From: Ramazzottius varieornatus
Lineage: Eukaryota > Tardigrada > Eutardigrada > Parachela > Ramazzottiidae
DNA length: 64,000 nucleotides
Direction of reading: 5' to 3'
NCBI GenBank assembly: GCA_001949185.1
Contig: BDGG01000014.1
Coordinates: forward strand, 530,161-594,160
This document shows positions 22,120 to 32,265 of this stretch, piece by piece. Each line of letters starts with the position of its first letter. The stretch's first letter is position 1. The position numbers and the translations under genes are program-made. Below the pieces are notes generated by a model. The model was not told the origin of the DNA and did not search any database. It saw nothing but the letters and a program-made list of their open reading frames with translations.

Positions 22120-22909
22120 CATAGGGGGTTCAATAAGCTTTAACGATCAATAAGCTTTAACATTCACCAGAAATTTTGTGGTCCTTCGATCTCTGCGATT
22201 TTTTGAATAAGGTGATAGCAACTTTTGGGCAATACTGCAAAATTTGAGCCTAGGTTGGGAAGTCATTCGTTGAGAAAGGTATGTAAGGTATCAATAGGGA
22301 TGTTTTTTGAGTGCTCCACGTTCTTTAAGAAATTATATTGTTTCTTCCCCGTTGTATGTTCGAGTTTGACTCCAGCACTAGATAAAAGAGGCATGTCTAG
22401 TGCCAAGTTTGAGCAGAAGGAAGTCAGGCCGCAGCGCTGTAAAGACTCGAGAAAAAATTTCTAATTCCTCCAAAGCAAAAGTGCGCAAGTGAAACGTGGT
22501 TAATCCATCTGGTGCGCTACCTGATCACCAGCCGGAATTTGCAAAATTTTCTGTTTCCTCCTCCTTGTTTCCACTCCTGATGAAATTCAGCTTTTGCTCT
22601 TTATTCCCTTCACGCTCTAGTTGCTTTTTATCGAAGCGCTGCTATCCTTAATCTTCGAGAAACTGCATTTCCATTATCGGCGCGGACAACGCAGGAACAG
22701 CATCACGAAATGCGCGAGTTTACGAAAAAAATCGAAAAACAGTTTTTGGCATTCTTTTTTCAAAAAATTATTCCTGGTTCTGTGCGAGTACCAGGTAGCT
22801 CATCTTTTGAGGATAGTGGCTAGAAGTGATTGGCTATCTATTAAACGCGTGTTCTGGAAAATAACACTTCCAGGTGGCCTATGCCTTAAAACTTATTGAA
22901 CCCCCTATG
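22120..22909. mobile_element. 790-bp TA-flanked transposon, about 26-bp TIRs, no intact transposase
   Basis: CATAGGGGGTTCAATAAGCT (left) is inverted at the right end (ACTTATTGAACCCCCTATG), and both ends abut TA (22118-22119, 22910-22911). The interior has short open frames (for example AKFEQKEVRPQRC around 22.4 kb) but no DDE domain, so it is a Tc1/mariner-type deletion derivative by inference. CAATAAGCTTTAAC is repeated in tandem just inside the left end. Confidence 0.8.
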
Positions 22910-23279
22910 TAGCATGTCATGTGCGTCTGCTGCGATAATTGATTTTCGCTGCGCGACTTCGTCTTCTATAAGTTCGATTCTTCGACCTACAGTACCTTTA
23001 TCAAATTTGCTCCTTTCTCTTACCGCGTATCTCGCCGGTGACATCATGCACAGTACATGTCTTACATCAGTCGAAAAAGCTGATCTTGAAACGGTCAAAG
23101 GAAACTACGGTTAAAGGCCGTGTACATGCCAAGTATATCCAAGAAAGATGTGCACAAAGCTGCAAACTTTGTTGCACCAGAAGTTAAGCGTACAAAAATA
23201 TCCGTACATTCTGATAACCAGTAATTCCATGTATTATTCAAGCCCAGTCGACATACTAGAAAAGGAGAAGTCGATTCCA

Positions 23280-26200
23280 TTACGCGAAATACATTCCCTT
23301 AACGTTTTCATGAACCTTAATGCGCCGGTTCAAAGCTTGCACGTCCAACGCCGGACCAGAAGACCCTGACGTCACAGTAGCCCTGTAAGGAACGCAAACA
23401 GCATAACGTGGTCATCCACCGACTGGAGAAATTAGATGGCAGTTGGCCAACAAACTGGACAAGATCGTTTTCCGAACAGGCGCATGCTCCCAAACAACAA
23501 CACCGCAAATGTGCGCCACTTGGAAACTCAACAAGATCGTTCTCAAGAGTGGCGCACGTCTACTAACAATGGAGACGTGCGCCACGTAGGAAACGATCTT
23601 GATGAATTTTCTCAAGTGGCGCCCGCTGTCGATCAGAAACAGTGCGACCGTCTGCCACTTGGGAAAGCAGGCTATTGTCGAGTTTGTTCGCCGATCTCCC
23701 GTTTTTTTGAAAATATTAATTTCCTCTTTCCGAATTCTTCATGGTGAAAAGCGACGTTCCTGATGAAGCAACGGAACTTACGTGTCATTGCCAAAGGGTT
23801 CCTCCAAGTGAGCCCGAGCGCGGAAGGCTACGTGATGGGCGTAGTAGACGGGAGCCGGAATGGAGACGCTTCGGTTGCAGCGAGCGTAGACGTAGGTCAG
23901 GTAGTACGAGAAGAGCTGAATCTCATCCGCCGTATACTTGCTGTCGTCGTACAGGACGTTGTAGTGAGCCGGACGGGAAGTACCCTGTTTGAAAAAAAGC
24001 CGTGTTTCTTACCATAAAACCATTGCGGATCATTTTCAGGTAAAAAGTACTTACTTGGATTCCGAAATGGCTGCAGGTGAACCAGTCAAATTCCAGGTAG
24101 TGACAGATGGCCGTATCGGTTGTGGTCCCTGCAACGAGTGTCGAGGTATCAAGCGAGATCATCTTATACTGACCGGAGAGTTCGACCAAATGTTTCAGAA
24201 GGATGGTCGTACCGGGAGGAACGTTGCCAGCTTTGCCGACGGCATCTGTGCGGGGATTCGCTGCAAACAGGCGAGTGTTGTGTCGCTTTCCCACTACAAT
24301 GTACCTGAAAAAAGAAAGTTTAATTGTTTAGATAAAGTACGACACATCCTCCATGAACAATCATCATCAAACGGAGCTTCTGAAACGTACTCAAAAAGTT
24401 ACTGCAAGTGGCGCACATTACCGGCCAATAAAAATGTGAACGTGCGCCACCTGAGAAAATAACCTCGATAAGATCGTTTTCTCCAAGTGGCGCGGGCTTT
24501 AATCCATGAACAATATAACGTGCACCACTCAGGAAAACACTCACACTCGACGATATCGTTCTGCCAAGTGGCGCACGCTCACGGCCAAAAACACTGGAAG
24601 TACGCGCCACTTAAGAAAGTAAACTTGTCTCGTTTGTTTGCCGAGCTCACAACCGCAAACTGCTTCTCTAAAATTTTGGGACTTACGTGATAGGAGGCTT
24701 GTAAGAGCCATCAGGAACCAGCTCCATGCAGGCTTTCTGGATGGCGCTCAGTTCTTCCACCATGACCTGCAGACAAAATTTCGTATCGAACATTACCTGA
24801 CAATAAAACCGTACGTGAATACTCGTATTCATCAAGAGAAAACTGGACTAGGTGGGACTTACGTGGAAGTACTGGCCTTCAGAGACGCCATCGCGGTAGA
24901 AGATGATGCGCTGTGGTTCTCGGTTGCCACAAAGATTCTTGAACTCGATCAAGAGATCGCGGATCATGTCCTTCAGCGTGTCCATAATTTCCTGGCGCGC
25001 TCCCTGAGCCCGCACGCGCGCTACGTACTTGGTGAAAGACTTGTTGTAGGAAGCCACCACTGCCGCTACCGACGGCTTGGCCTTCTCACCTGCAAACAGA
25101 CCACAGTACTTTTTTCCGCCAGATAATATTCAAAACCAAAGCTCGGAAAATAAAATAATGCGGCCACGTGGGATATTACCTGGAGAAGGATGCGTAACAT
25201 CGGCTCCGAAAATAATAGTGGGCTAAAAAACGAGCGCAATATCAGTAACACGCTGAAGTTAGGACTGATGCAGTGATGCTGCCATTTTTCTACAGTAATG
25301 TCTATTAAGGCCGTGCCCGACATGTACCAGTCAAGGCCGTGCTCAGCACGAACTCGACCGGGGGTTTCGTAGAAAAAAGGCAGAATGTGAACAATGGCCG
25401 AAGTAACTTCTTTCAAATTTTCGTGTGAAAAATGTACTTCGAAAGAGGTGGAAATATGTACCTTGTCGACGAATCGCTTCAAGATGGCGTTGTTGGGACT
25501 GATTTCCTTGACTTCGGTGTTGATACCGCCCAGCTTGGCGTTGATCTTGAGCATGACGTTGCTGACGTACTGATTCATGATGCGCTTGTTCCAATGGTCC
25601 TCAATCTTTTGGCCCAGGACGACCTGTGTGACGATACCCACCTCCACATCACCGGCCTTCTTTATATCGGCATACTGCGGACCACGACGGGGAATGGCCA
25701 CCATGATCAGCTGCAGATCTTTGTTCTTCGCTCGCTCTTGCTGAAACATCTTGATGAAATCCGGGTTGTTGGAAGCACGCGGAGCCATGCTGGGCTTGGA
25801 GATGTCCATCCCACGTTGCCTGAAAGCACCAAAGAATGAAACCCAAACCCAAACACCAAAATCTACTGACAGTTTTTGACAGCACGGCAAACAAATCCGA
25901 CAAGATAATTTCCCCATGCGACGCACGTCCTCTATGTTATTGGCTGAAAGCGTGCGTCGCTTGCGAAAAATGAATTTGATTTGTGTTCTCAAGTGGCGCA
26001 CTATTACCGTGTCACTGCCCGGAAGTGTGCGCAACTGTCAAGTTTGTTTGCCAAGATCACGAAAAGGCGAAGTTATTGACAATGTCACCAGTGTAAATTC
26101 TAACCTGCCGACGCCGATGAATTCGCTGAGGAAGACATCCAACGGTTCGTCGTCGTTCAGCATAGCTGGATCGCACAGGTTGACAAAGACCCAGTGTTTT

Positions 26201-28666
26201 AGAAGCTTCGGATCCTTGAAGGGAACATTGCGCGCTTCCCATGTTCCGTCCATCCTTTTCACCGACAGCTACCACCAAAGCAAAATTGAACTGAATCATT
26301 CAAAATACGGACAATCGAAAAGCGCTACCTTAAAAACACTTACATCTCCCTTGGGTCCTCCAGCTGACATGGTCGGTGCTGGCAGGATGCGACCATCGAA
26401 AGCCACCATCTCAGAAGCCACTTTGATACCAAAAGCATCCAGAAAAACGTTCTTATCGTAGTTGACCCTGGAAGAATCCTTGCGCAGCTTGTTGATGCGA
26501 ACCTCCCTGTCAGGAGCTGCAAACAAAATCCACCGTTAAAAAAATTGAAACCTCGGCAAGTAAACTCATCAAGATCGTTTTCCCAAGTGGCGCACGTCAC
26601 GTGTTAGGACTAGTGGCTGGTAACGTGCGCCATTCGAGAAAGCGTACAAGTCGTTTTCTCAAGTGGCGCAGGTAACCAGTATCGTTGGCTTATAGCGCGC
26701 GCCGCTTAACAAAGAAATCTCGCACGTGTCGTTTACCAATCTCTCACTCTTATTATTCCATCTACGATAAGTCGCAGTTTGTTTGATTATTTTCTGTCCA
26801 TCGAAAAACGAAGCAATGTACCGGGTTGAGCGCATTTCCTGACCATGATGGCAGTCTGGTCTTCATTCAACTTCCGGGGAACTTTCTGGCTCATCAGCTC
26901 GCAAACTTCCATCGGCATCATAGTCTTGCCGCTGCCAATCTACCAAGAAACAAAACGTTATGAAGACGTCGAAATAATCTGCAAAACCAGTGTGTGGCGA
27001 GCGTACTTGGAGAAGTGGTAAGTTGGGGTACTTGAGCACAATCTTGTATTCGTTCTTGAAGTAGTCCGCCACCGTCACCATCTTGCCCTTGTTTTCGAAC
27101 TTGTGACTAGCAGCTGTCGCGTTAGCCACGCCAGTTACACGTTGTCGACGAACACCCGTAGGACCATGCCGCATCTCCACCTTCAACGTTCTCATTTCGC
27201 TGTCGAAAGACTTGCGTTGGAAGTCGTTCAGCTGGGTTGGGGCGGGACGGTAAGGCGGTGGCTGCTCTCCCGGTCGCGCAAAAGGAAGCTTGCCACCGAT
27301 GAATTCCCTCAGGAACTCCACCACGTTCATCTTCTTGTAGAAAGCTGTATTGGCCACGTCCAGGTTCAGTGTAATTCCCCATTGGCACGGTCGGGCACTC
27401 TGGAATGAACAGAAGAACGTTGAAGACGCACCCAAATCACTTTCCGTGAATAATGACCGGGTTCCACTACAGTAGGATCTAAAATAGACAAACAGGGCGT
27501 ACTAATTTACGGTTCGCTTTGAAAGTGCACCACTACGCAAATTTCAACCGCTGTTCGTCCACCTGCATACACGAATAACCTTTACGGAGTTCTATACCAG
27601 GGTATGCAGGTACGTACAGTAGGGGTTCAGCCTTCCACCTGCATACACATTAAACCGTATTAAGCGTGACATTGAAGTATGCAGGTTTATGAAATACAAG
27701 TCTTCTATTGTTGAACTTTCATTTGCTTCTACAGTTTTCCCTACGTCAACTTTACTCAACAATTGTCAAGAACTTACGGAATAAATTCCCGGCCAAGTTT
27801 CACGGCCCCATCCCAGCCCGAAGGTATAGTTTGGATCGCGAAAGTAGATCGACCGTCCAGCAGCAATGTTCGTTTCCGTCGCCATTGCAGCCTCTCTGAA
27901 CACCGTGTTGATGCATCCAAACACCTCGATGGGGAACTTCTTGCTGTGATCCTTCATGCTTTCGCCCAAGACAGCCCAGGAAACAGCTGACGGGTTGCAA
28001 GGCTTCACCGTGACCGTTGCCACAACCTCCGATCCATCGGGATCTTTTGGGACAGTCACTGTGGCTGTGTGGCCATCCTTGGATGCCATCTTGGCCTCCT
28101 TGGCTGTATAAAGGATCTTCTCGCCGTCAAAAACGGGCATGGAATCCCCAAAGACAGGCTTGAGGGTCGCTGCCACGTAGGCTTTCCAAATCTTTCGCTT
28201 GACAGGCTTGGAGATTCGTGGCGCATCTCCTTCCCCACCTCTGGGTGCCCTGTTGGGCTTGCCATCGCCTTTGCCGCCTTCCCTGGCTTTCTTCTCCACA
28301 GTGATGTCCACATCGTAACGGAAGAAGAAGCCCTTTGTGGGACAGGCCACCTTGAAGCGATTTGAGCGAAGCCTGAAAAAACGCACATAATCACAACGCA
28401 CCAATAATACAATCATGGTGCATGACGACACCGTAAACAACAGCCGTAAACAACAGCTGTATATCCTAGAGTAAACGGAGCTGGAAATTATGATGTAATG
28501 AGCGAATTGAAAACAATGAGGAAATGACGAACAGACGGTTTCCACACAAAAAGCTAACGGTTGATTACTTGATACGATCGCCTAGCCCCCCAAAATCTGG
28601 TCGGAGGATTGGCTGCGTTGGATTGCTCGGCTGAGCTCCAACGATGGTCGCCACTGGACCAGACAT
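23280..28666 (-). CDS. AGO: Argonaute protein, AGO clade, 906 aa, catalytically intact
   Basis: Fourteen exons join in phase: 28666-28569, 28372-27778, 27399-27007, 26939-26822, 26516-26344, 26268-26105, 25819-25462, 25222-25180, 25089-24863, 24766-24687, 24304-24213, 24128-24055, 23984-23782, 23382-23280. The small-RNA effector carries an N domain with the RYDVDI motif, a linker, PAZ, MID, and a PIWI domain from about residue 600. The slicer tetrad is present: Asp641 ([11 protein letters not shown]), Glu681 (ARQEIMDTL), Asp714 ([10 protein letters not shown]) and His855 ([11 protein letters not shown]). YRDGVSEGQ and the C-terminal GMYFA are AGO- rather than PIWI-clade hallmarks. The N-terminus is short ([14 protein letters not shown]), without the Gln-rich extension of some insect AGO2s. 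Four introns carry GTGGCGCA hairpin arrays and another carries two CCTGCATAC hairpins. Confidence 0.95.
23446..23700. repeat. Three-unit GTGGCGCA hairpin array, Argonaute last intron (reference copy)
   Basis: Units at 23475-23523, 23543-23588 and 23612-23662 lie inside the intron 23383-23781. Each unit has inverted arms near CAAGTGGCGCACG / CGTGCGCCACTTG around a 20-25 nt loop. The array is bracketed by GGCCAACAAACTGGACAAGA on the left and TTGTCGAGTTTGTTCGCC on the right, which are inverted copies of one another. Start-to-start spacing is about 68-69 bp. The loop motif (GCCAATAACA or its complement) gives each unit an orientation. Confidence 0.9.
24397..24655. repeat. Three-unit GTGGCGCA hairpin array, Argonaute intron
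   Basis: Units lie at 24404-24452, 24482-24530 and 24563-24613, spaced 78-81 bp. The right terminus GTTTGTTTGCCGAGCTC (from 24636) is intact; the left terminus is missing. It is inside the intron 24305-24686. Confidence 0.88.
25887..26058. repeat. Two-unit GTGGCGCA hairpin element with both inverted ends, Argonaute intron
   Basis: Units at 25914-25962 and 25989-26040 lie between GGCAAACAAATCCGACAAG and CAAGTTTGTTTGCC. It is the most complete element-like copy, inside the intron 25820-26104. Confidence 0.88.
26555..26740. repeat. Two-unit GTGGCGCA hairpin element, Argonaute intron
   Basis: Units lie at 26583-26636 and 26659-26706. The left flank CTCGGCAAGTAAACTCATC and right flank GTCGTTTACCAATCTC are decayed inverted ends. 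It is inside the intron 26517-26821. Confidence 0.85.
27561..27686. repeat. Two CCTGCATAC hairpins in an Argonaute intron
   Basis: ACCTGCATACAC...GTATGCAGGT occurs at 27561-27611 and again at 27637-27686, 76 bp apart, inside the intron 27400-27777. A third unit lies at 52361-52410. The arms are 9-10 bp and the loops about 30 bp with no obvious conservation. This is a second, distinct intronic hairpin family. Confidence 0.8.
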
Positions 28667-29572
28667 GATCGAAAAGTATCCAGTAATCCAATACAGTACT
28701 TATCCGAGGTGCGGAATCAGAAATGAGTAGGGAAGCAGGAATAAACGCGGAACTTCAGAGTGAGTAACTCCAACAAGTTAAATGAAGTCCGTTTTAACTT
28801 ACCAGCGTTCTTGGAAAATCAGCGCAAACCTCAAAGTTGTAAACACTGCACAGCTGAGCGTCTACATAAAAGAAATCACCACGTGGTGTCTACCGCCATG
28901 AGTCTGCCATCGAAAGTCACGGGACTTGGCTTCTTATATTCGTGTTGCGCATTTTTGGGCCTATGATGTCATCGCAGACACTTGAAACCTTCTGTTCGCA
29001 GTTCGTGCGCTTGCGTTCAGTGCGTATAAAACAGGTTTGTACTTTCGCCATCGAAGCTCTTTGACTCTTGACTATCTTCCTTCGCTGAACAAGCTCTTGA
29101 GAATTTGTCCTTGGAGTCGTTAGAGGTCAGACACGATTTCTGATTGCTGGTGTTCGTCAGCTGCGCGAGGTCCCTATCCCCATCAGTGCTCGGTTGTTCC
29201 CGAGCTTTGCGAAGCCGTTAAGGATTTGCAATGAGATTTTTGTTGAGTGAAGGCTGAGGAAAGCTGGGCTGTTTTTACTGCGATAAAAACTCGATACATT
29301 TCCCGGCTCGGATAAGAAAGGAGAGCGCAATGGAACAGCATACGCGTGTTGTTGAGACGTGCCATTTATCCCAGCCTCCGATTCTCTAACTAGTTCTGCA
29401 TTGTTTTTGGCCCCTTTTGAAGTTTTATGTAGAAAGGAATTTTTGTTCGGTGTACACTCATATCAATAGTTCAAGGTCTCACAATGTAGCAAACTGGCCG
29501 CGGCGAGCCCGTAATAACGAGGCAACTTTCAATGGTAGAAAAACGCGCCGATTGATGCAGCCAGTCCCCACA
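28667..29572. other. Intergenic region upstream of Argonaute, with a TATA-like site
   Basis: No gene is visible in about 900 bp. GCGTATAAAACAGG at about 29021-29034 (plus strand) looks like a TATA box with 30 bp of ordinary spacing to CCATCGAAG, but no ORF follows on that strand. The Argonaute promoter should lie near 28.7-28.9 kb. Confidence 0.35.
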
Positions 29573-31026
29573 TTATCGTAATCGGTAATCGGTCGTGCAT
29601 GAGTTGCATGGAGAACGAGGGTCATTAATCAGTCGGTCCAACGGCACTTTACAGCGACAGCCAGCGGGACAAACTTTTGCTTTGGGTCCTCCACAGAAGG
29701 CGTTGGCGCAGTTTGGTGCGCCAATTCCGATGGGGGCGTAAATGTACTGGGTTCTTGGGGTAAGCTGGCGGTCACCATGTCTCCTTCGCGCTTCAGTAAC
29801 CGATGGAATCGGAGTACTGGTTGATGGAGGCGGTGGTTCCGTAGTTGAGGTGCTACCTGCGGGTGGCACAGTGCTTGCGCCGGACGGTGCAGGCCTGTCG
29901 CTTTCTGCTGGGTCCCGGGTAGTTACTCTGGGTGACGTCGACGGAACTGGTGTCTCGCCGTCTGGCTTCCCTGTAACTCCACCGGTACCGCTGCCATCAG
30001 CAACTGGAGGTGTTCCGGTCCGCCTGTTAGTTTTCTCTCCCGTAGGTGCCGGTGTGACGCTATCTGGTTTTCCGTCCTTGTAAGTGGGTTTTTCTTTTCT
30101 GTCGTCTGGAAAATTACACGGTGCGTACATGTACTAATACAGTAGTTGCTGCGACCGCTTCAGAGTGTAGTGGTTGCATGTAACCGTTTTCTTCCAGAGA
30201 TCCATCATACATATCACTCAAATGTATAAACTGGTACCTGCGTCCTTCTGTCGTATTCCTTTGGAATCTTCGGACTTTGAGCCGGGCTTCGACTGACCTA
30301 TGGAGAAGCAACGTAAAAGTCGAAATGGGGGAGATTTTGACCAAAGCAGGGACTAACGATGGAGGTGCGAAGCAATTTGATGTGATCCTTCTGGTCCTTT
30401 GACAGACGAATGAGGTACATCCTTCGCTCTAACGTTATCTCTGGAGGAAGACGCGGATTTCGGGGTTGCTTTGCCTGTAAGAATGGCGTGTTTTCTACAG
30501 TTTAATCAAATCCCGCTGTAAATCGATATCGCAAGCCGGAAACAAATACTGAGAATTGCTCCAGTTTACCTGCCCTCGCTTCGAGTTCAGTCTGAACATT
30601 TGTTGAGTCAGCTTTTGAAGCCGACCCTGCCGGAGCTGACGGACAGGCCAACGGCGTATCTGACTTGGATGGACTTGAATCGGCGGTTAGACTTCCGGCG
30701 CGACTAGATGCCGGGGACGCCGACGCTTGACCGCCACTTGAGCTTGGGCTCCCACCAGAGCCCGAACCTGCGGCAGCTGGGGCATTAGACGAGCCGGAGC
30801 TCAAACTCGAAGAAGCGCTTGACGAGCTGATAGCGGGACTAACTCCCGAACTTGCGCCGCTACTGCCGCCGCTCGCAGGTGGACTGCCGCTCCCACCCCC
30901 ACCCCCACCACCACCACTGTTCTTTGCTGCAGATCCACCCCGATCGCGAGACTGTAGCCGAACGGTTGGTAGAAGGCATAACAAGCCGCAGAGACATAGC
31001 GTTAGAACGAGAGAAGATTTCTTCAT
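29573..31026 (-). CDS. Secreted low-complexity (Gly/Ser then Thr/Pro) protein with Cys-rich C-terminus, 388 aa
   Basis: Exons 31026-30570, 30474-30358, 30297-30238 and 30105-29573 join in phase. MKKSSLVLTLCLCGLLCLLP is a clear signal peptide. Residues about 30-130 are Gly/Ser/Ala-rich, including a poly-Gly run, and residues about 210-320 are Thr/Pro/Ser/Gly-rich, so the body is predicted to be disordered and heavily O-glycosylatable. The last about 50 residues form a Cys cluster (CANAFCGGPKAKVCPAGCRC ... CNSC), as in matrix or cuticle proteins. It is not a CAHS/SAHS-type protein by anything I can see. Function is unknown; an extracellular structural or mucin-like role is inference. There is no paralogue in the window. 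Confidence 0.75.
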
Positions 31027-31550
31027 GGTGTATGTAAGCATTGACGGCCACAGAAATATGCATACGGACACAGTTGACTTTACTGTGGGAGTGAAGAATC
31101 ATCGCAACTGCAATACAGTAAGCTACCTTTTGTTTCAAACAAGTTGGCATGCGCTTTTGCTCCAGTGGCTGATAATCAATTGCAGCTTCTTGTGCTCTAA
31201 ACTTTTACGCGCATTACTTACACAGAATTTTTGTTTTACAACCATGTCAATTCATTATTCTCACTGCAGGAGTCGTAAGCTTTTTATTGCGCGGGTCATC
31301 CAGTCTCGAAGTTCAGCCGGTACCTCCTTTACAGTATGATATCATAACTTGATCGGCCTTTCGACACAGAAACTGCGCAGCAGGGGATCACAGCTAGATG
31401 TCGATATGCTGTTAAATTTGTTTTGATTCTGCTTTCTGAAAGTTCTCAAGTTACTTCGTGCCAAATCAACAAGGCTGAAGGCTTTGCAGGCTCCAAGTAT
31501 CTTTGCTTATGACGTGCGACGTTTGCAAGGTACTGTAAATTGCAACCCAG

Positions 31551-32165
31551 GTGACAACACAAGCAGAAATGAACCACCGACCACGACAACCAACAGGACA
31601 AGACTTCTCTAGGGTCCCACCACATCTGGAAATCACCCCATGCTATGCCAAGGACATCCGACGACACGTACTGCGCTTTGTTTTTCGCCTTGTGCTAATA
31701 ACCCTTTGTGTCTTCTTCGTGACTTTGAAATTCCTGTATGACGATTTCCTGGCGGGTCAGGTGGACCGGGGTTATCGTTGGCAGATGATGCGGAAGTCCA
31801 GGCCTGAAGTAGAGGGCGGAGATCCAGCCGCATTTGTATCGATACTCGTAGGCGAAAGAAACGTGAAAGACCGGTTCGCTGAAGATGGAAAATATCCGCT
31901 TCTAGTGCCGAGATTTACTGGGTACGGATACACGCTCCAAAGCGCCACCTGGGATGAGAAATATTTTCGTGCTGCGCCATGTTATAAACTGAGCAAAAAA
32001 AGCAGGAAACTCCTTTCGACGTCATCGGACACTCATAGAGTATTCACTTACCTGTCAGACAACCACAGCCTTCATACCTGTAAAAGCACAATACGGAGAG
32101 CTGAGTCAGCTGTAAACCACAGCGTGGTGTGTTCGTTGCAAGAAAAAAACAACAACCGGATTTGA
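31551..32165 (+). CDS. Single-TM orphan protein, 204 aa
   Basis: This uninterrupted frame ends at TGA 32163-32165. A hydrophobic segment (VFRLVLITLCVFFVTLKFLY, residues about 44-63) follows a basic, Pro-rich N-terminus, the layout of a type II Golgi or ER membrane protein. The putative lumenal part has Cys residues and NHS glycosylation sites. No catalytic domain is recognised, so it may be the first exon of a longer gene or a truncated enzyme. The start could also be the Met at 31569. It sits 100 bp upstream of the lipase on the same strand. Confidence 0.4.
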   Translation: MTTQAEMNHRPRQPTGQDFSRVPPHLEITPCYAKDIRRHVLRFVFRLVLITLCVFFVTLKFLYDDFLAGQVDRGYRWQMMRKSRPEVEGGDPAAFVSILVGERNVKDRFAEDGKYPLLVPRFTGYGYTLQSATWDEKYFRAAPCYKLSKKSRKLLSTSSDTHRVFTYLSDNHSLHTCKSTIRRAESAVNHSVVCSLQEKNNNRI

Positions 32166-32265
32166 TCTCACTAGCTGAGAGAAGCTTTGCTCAGCTGAGG
32201 GCCATCGCGGAATATACCGATTAGAATTCAACAATCAACCCGCGGCCAGCGAGCTGACGCTGTGT

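Larger units (their letters stand above)
18890..23279. other. 4.4-kb gene-free interval rich in transposon remnants
   Basis: Apart from the elements listed at 19.6-20.2, 20.95, 21.9 and 22.1-22.9 kb, I see no gene. A 70-codon minus-strand open frame at 22886-23098 overlaps the transposon edge and the presumed Argonaute 3' UTR. The 21.1-21.7 kb part is rich in GGAATT-type short repeats and holds an imperfect palindrome at 21453-21480 (ATTGGTCGTTC / GAACGACCAAT). Confidence 0.5.

Noticed and set aside
22886-23098. 70-codon minus-strand frame below the Argonaute stop
   Set aside because: It has protein-like composition, but it starts from no ATG context tied to a gene, overlaps a transposon edge and follows the Argonaute stop, so I treat it as 3' UTR.
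24128-24213. Apparent 28-residue insertion in the Argonaute PIWI domain
   Set aside because: It is an 84-bp intron that happens to be open in frame. Splicing restores the canonical NVPPGTTTDT sequence.
23446-26740. Regularly spaced palindromes resembling a CRISPR array
   Set aside because: The organism is eukaryotic, the spacing is irregular, the 'spacers' are conserved flank sequence and not unique, and there are no cas genes.
29742-30083. 113-codon plus-strand ORF
   Set aside because: It is antisense to the Thr/Pro-rich exon of the secreted protein; low-complexity mirror image.
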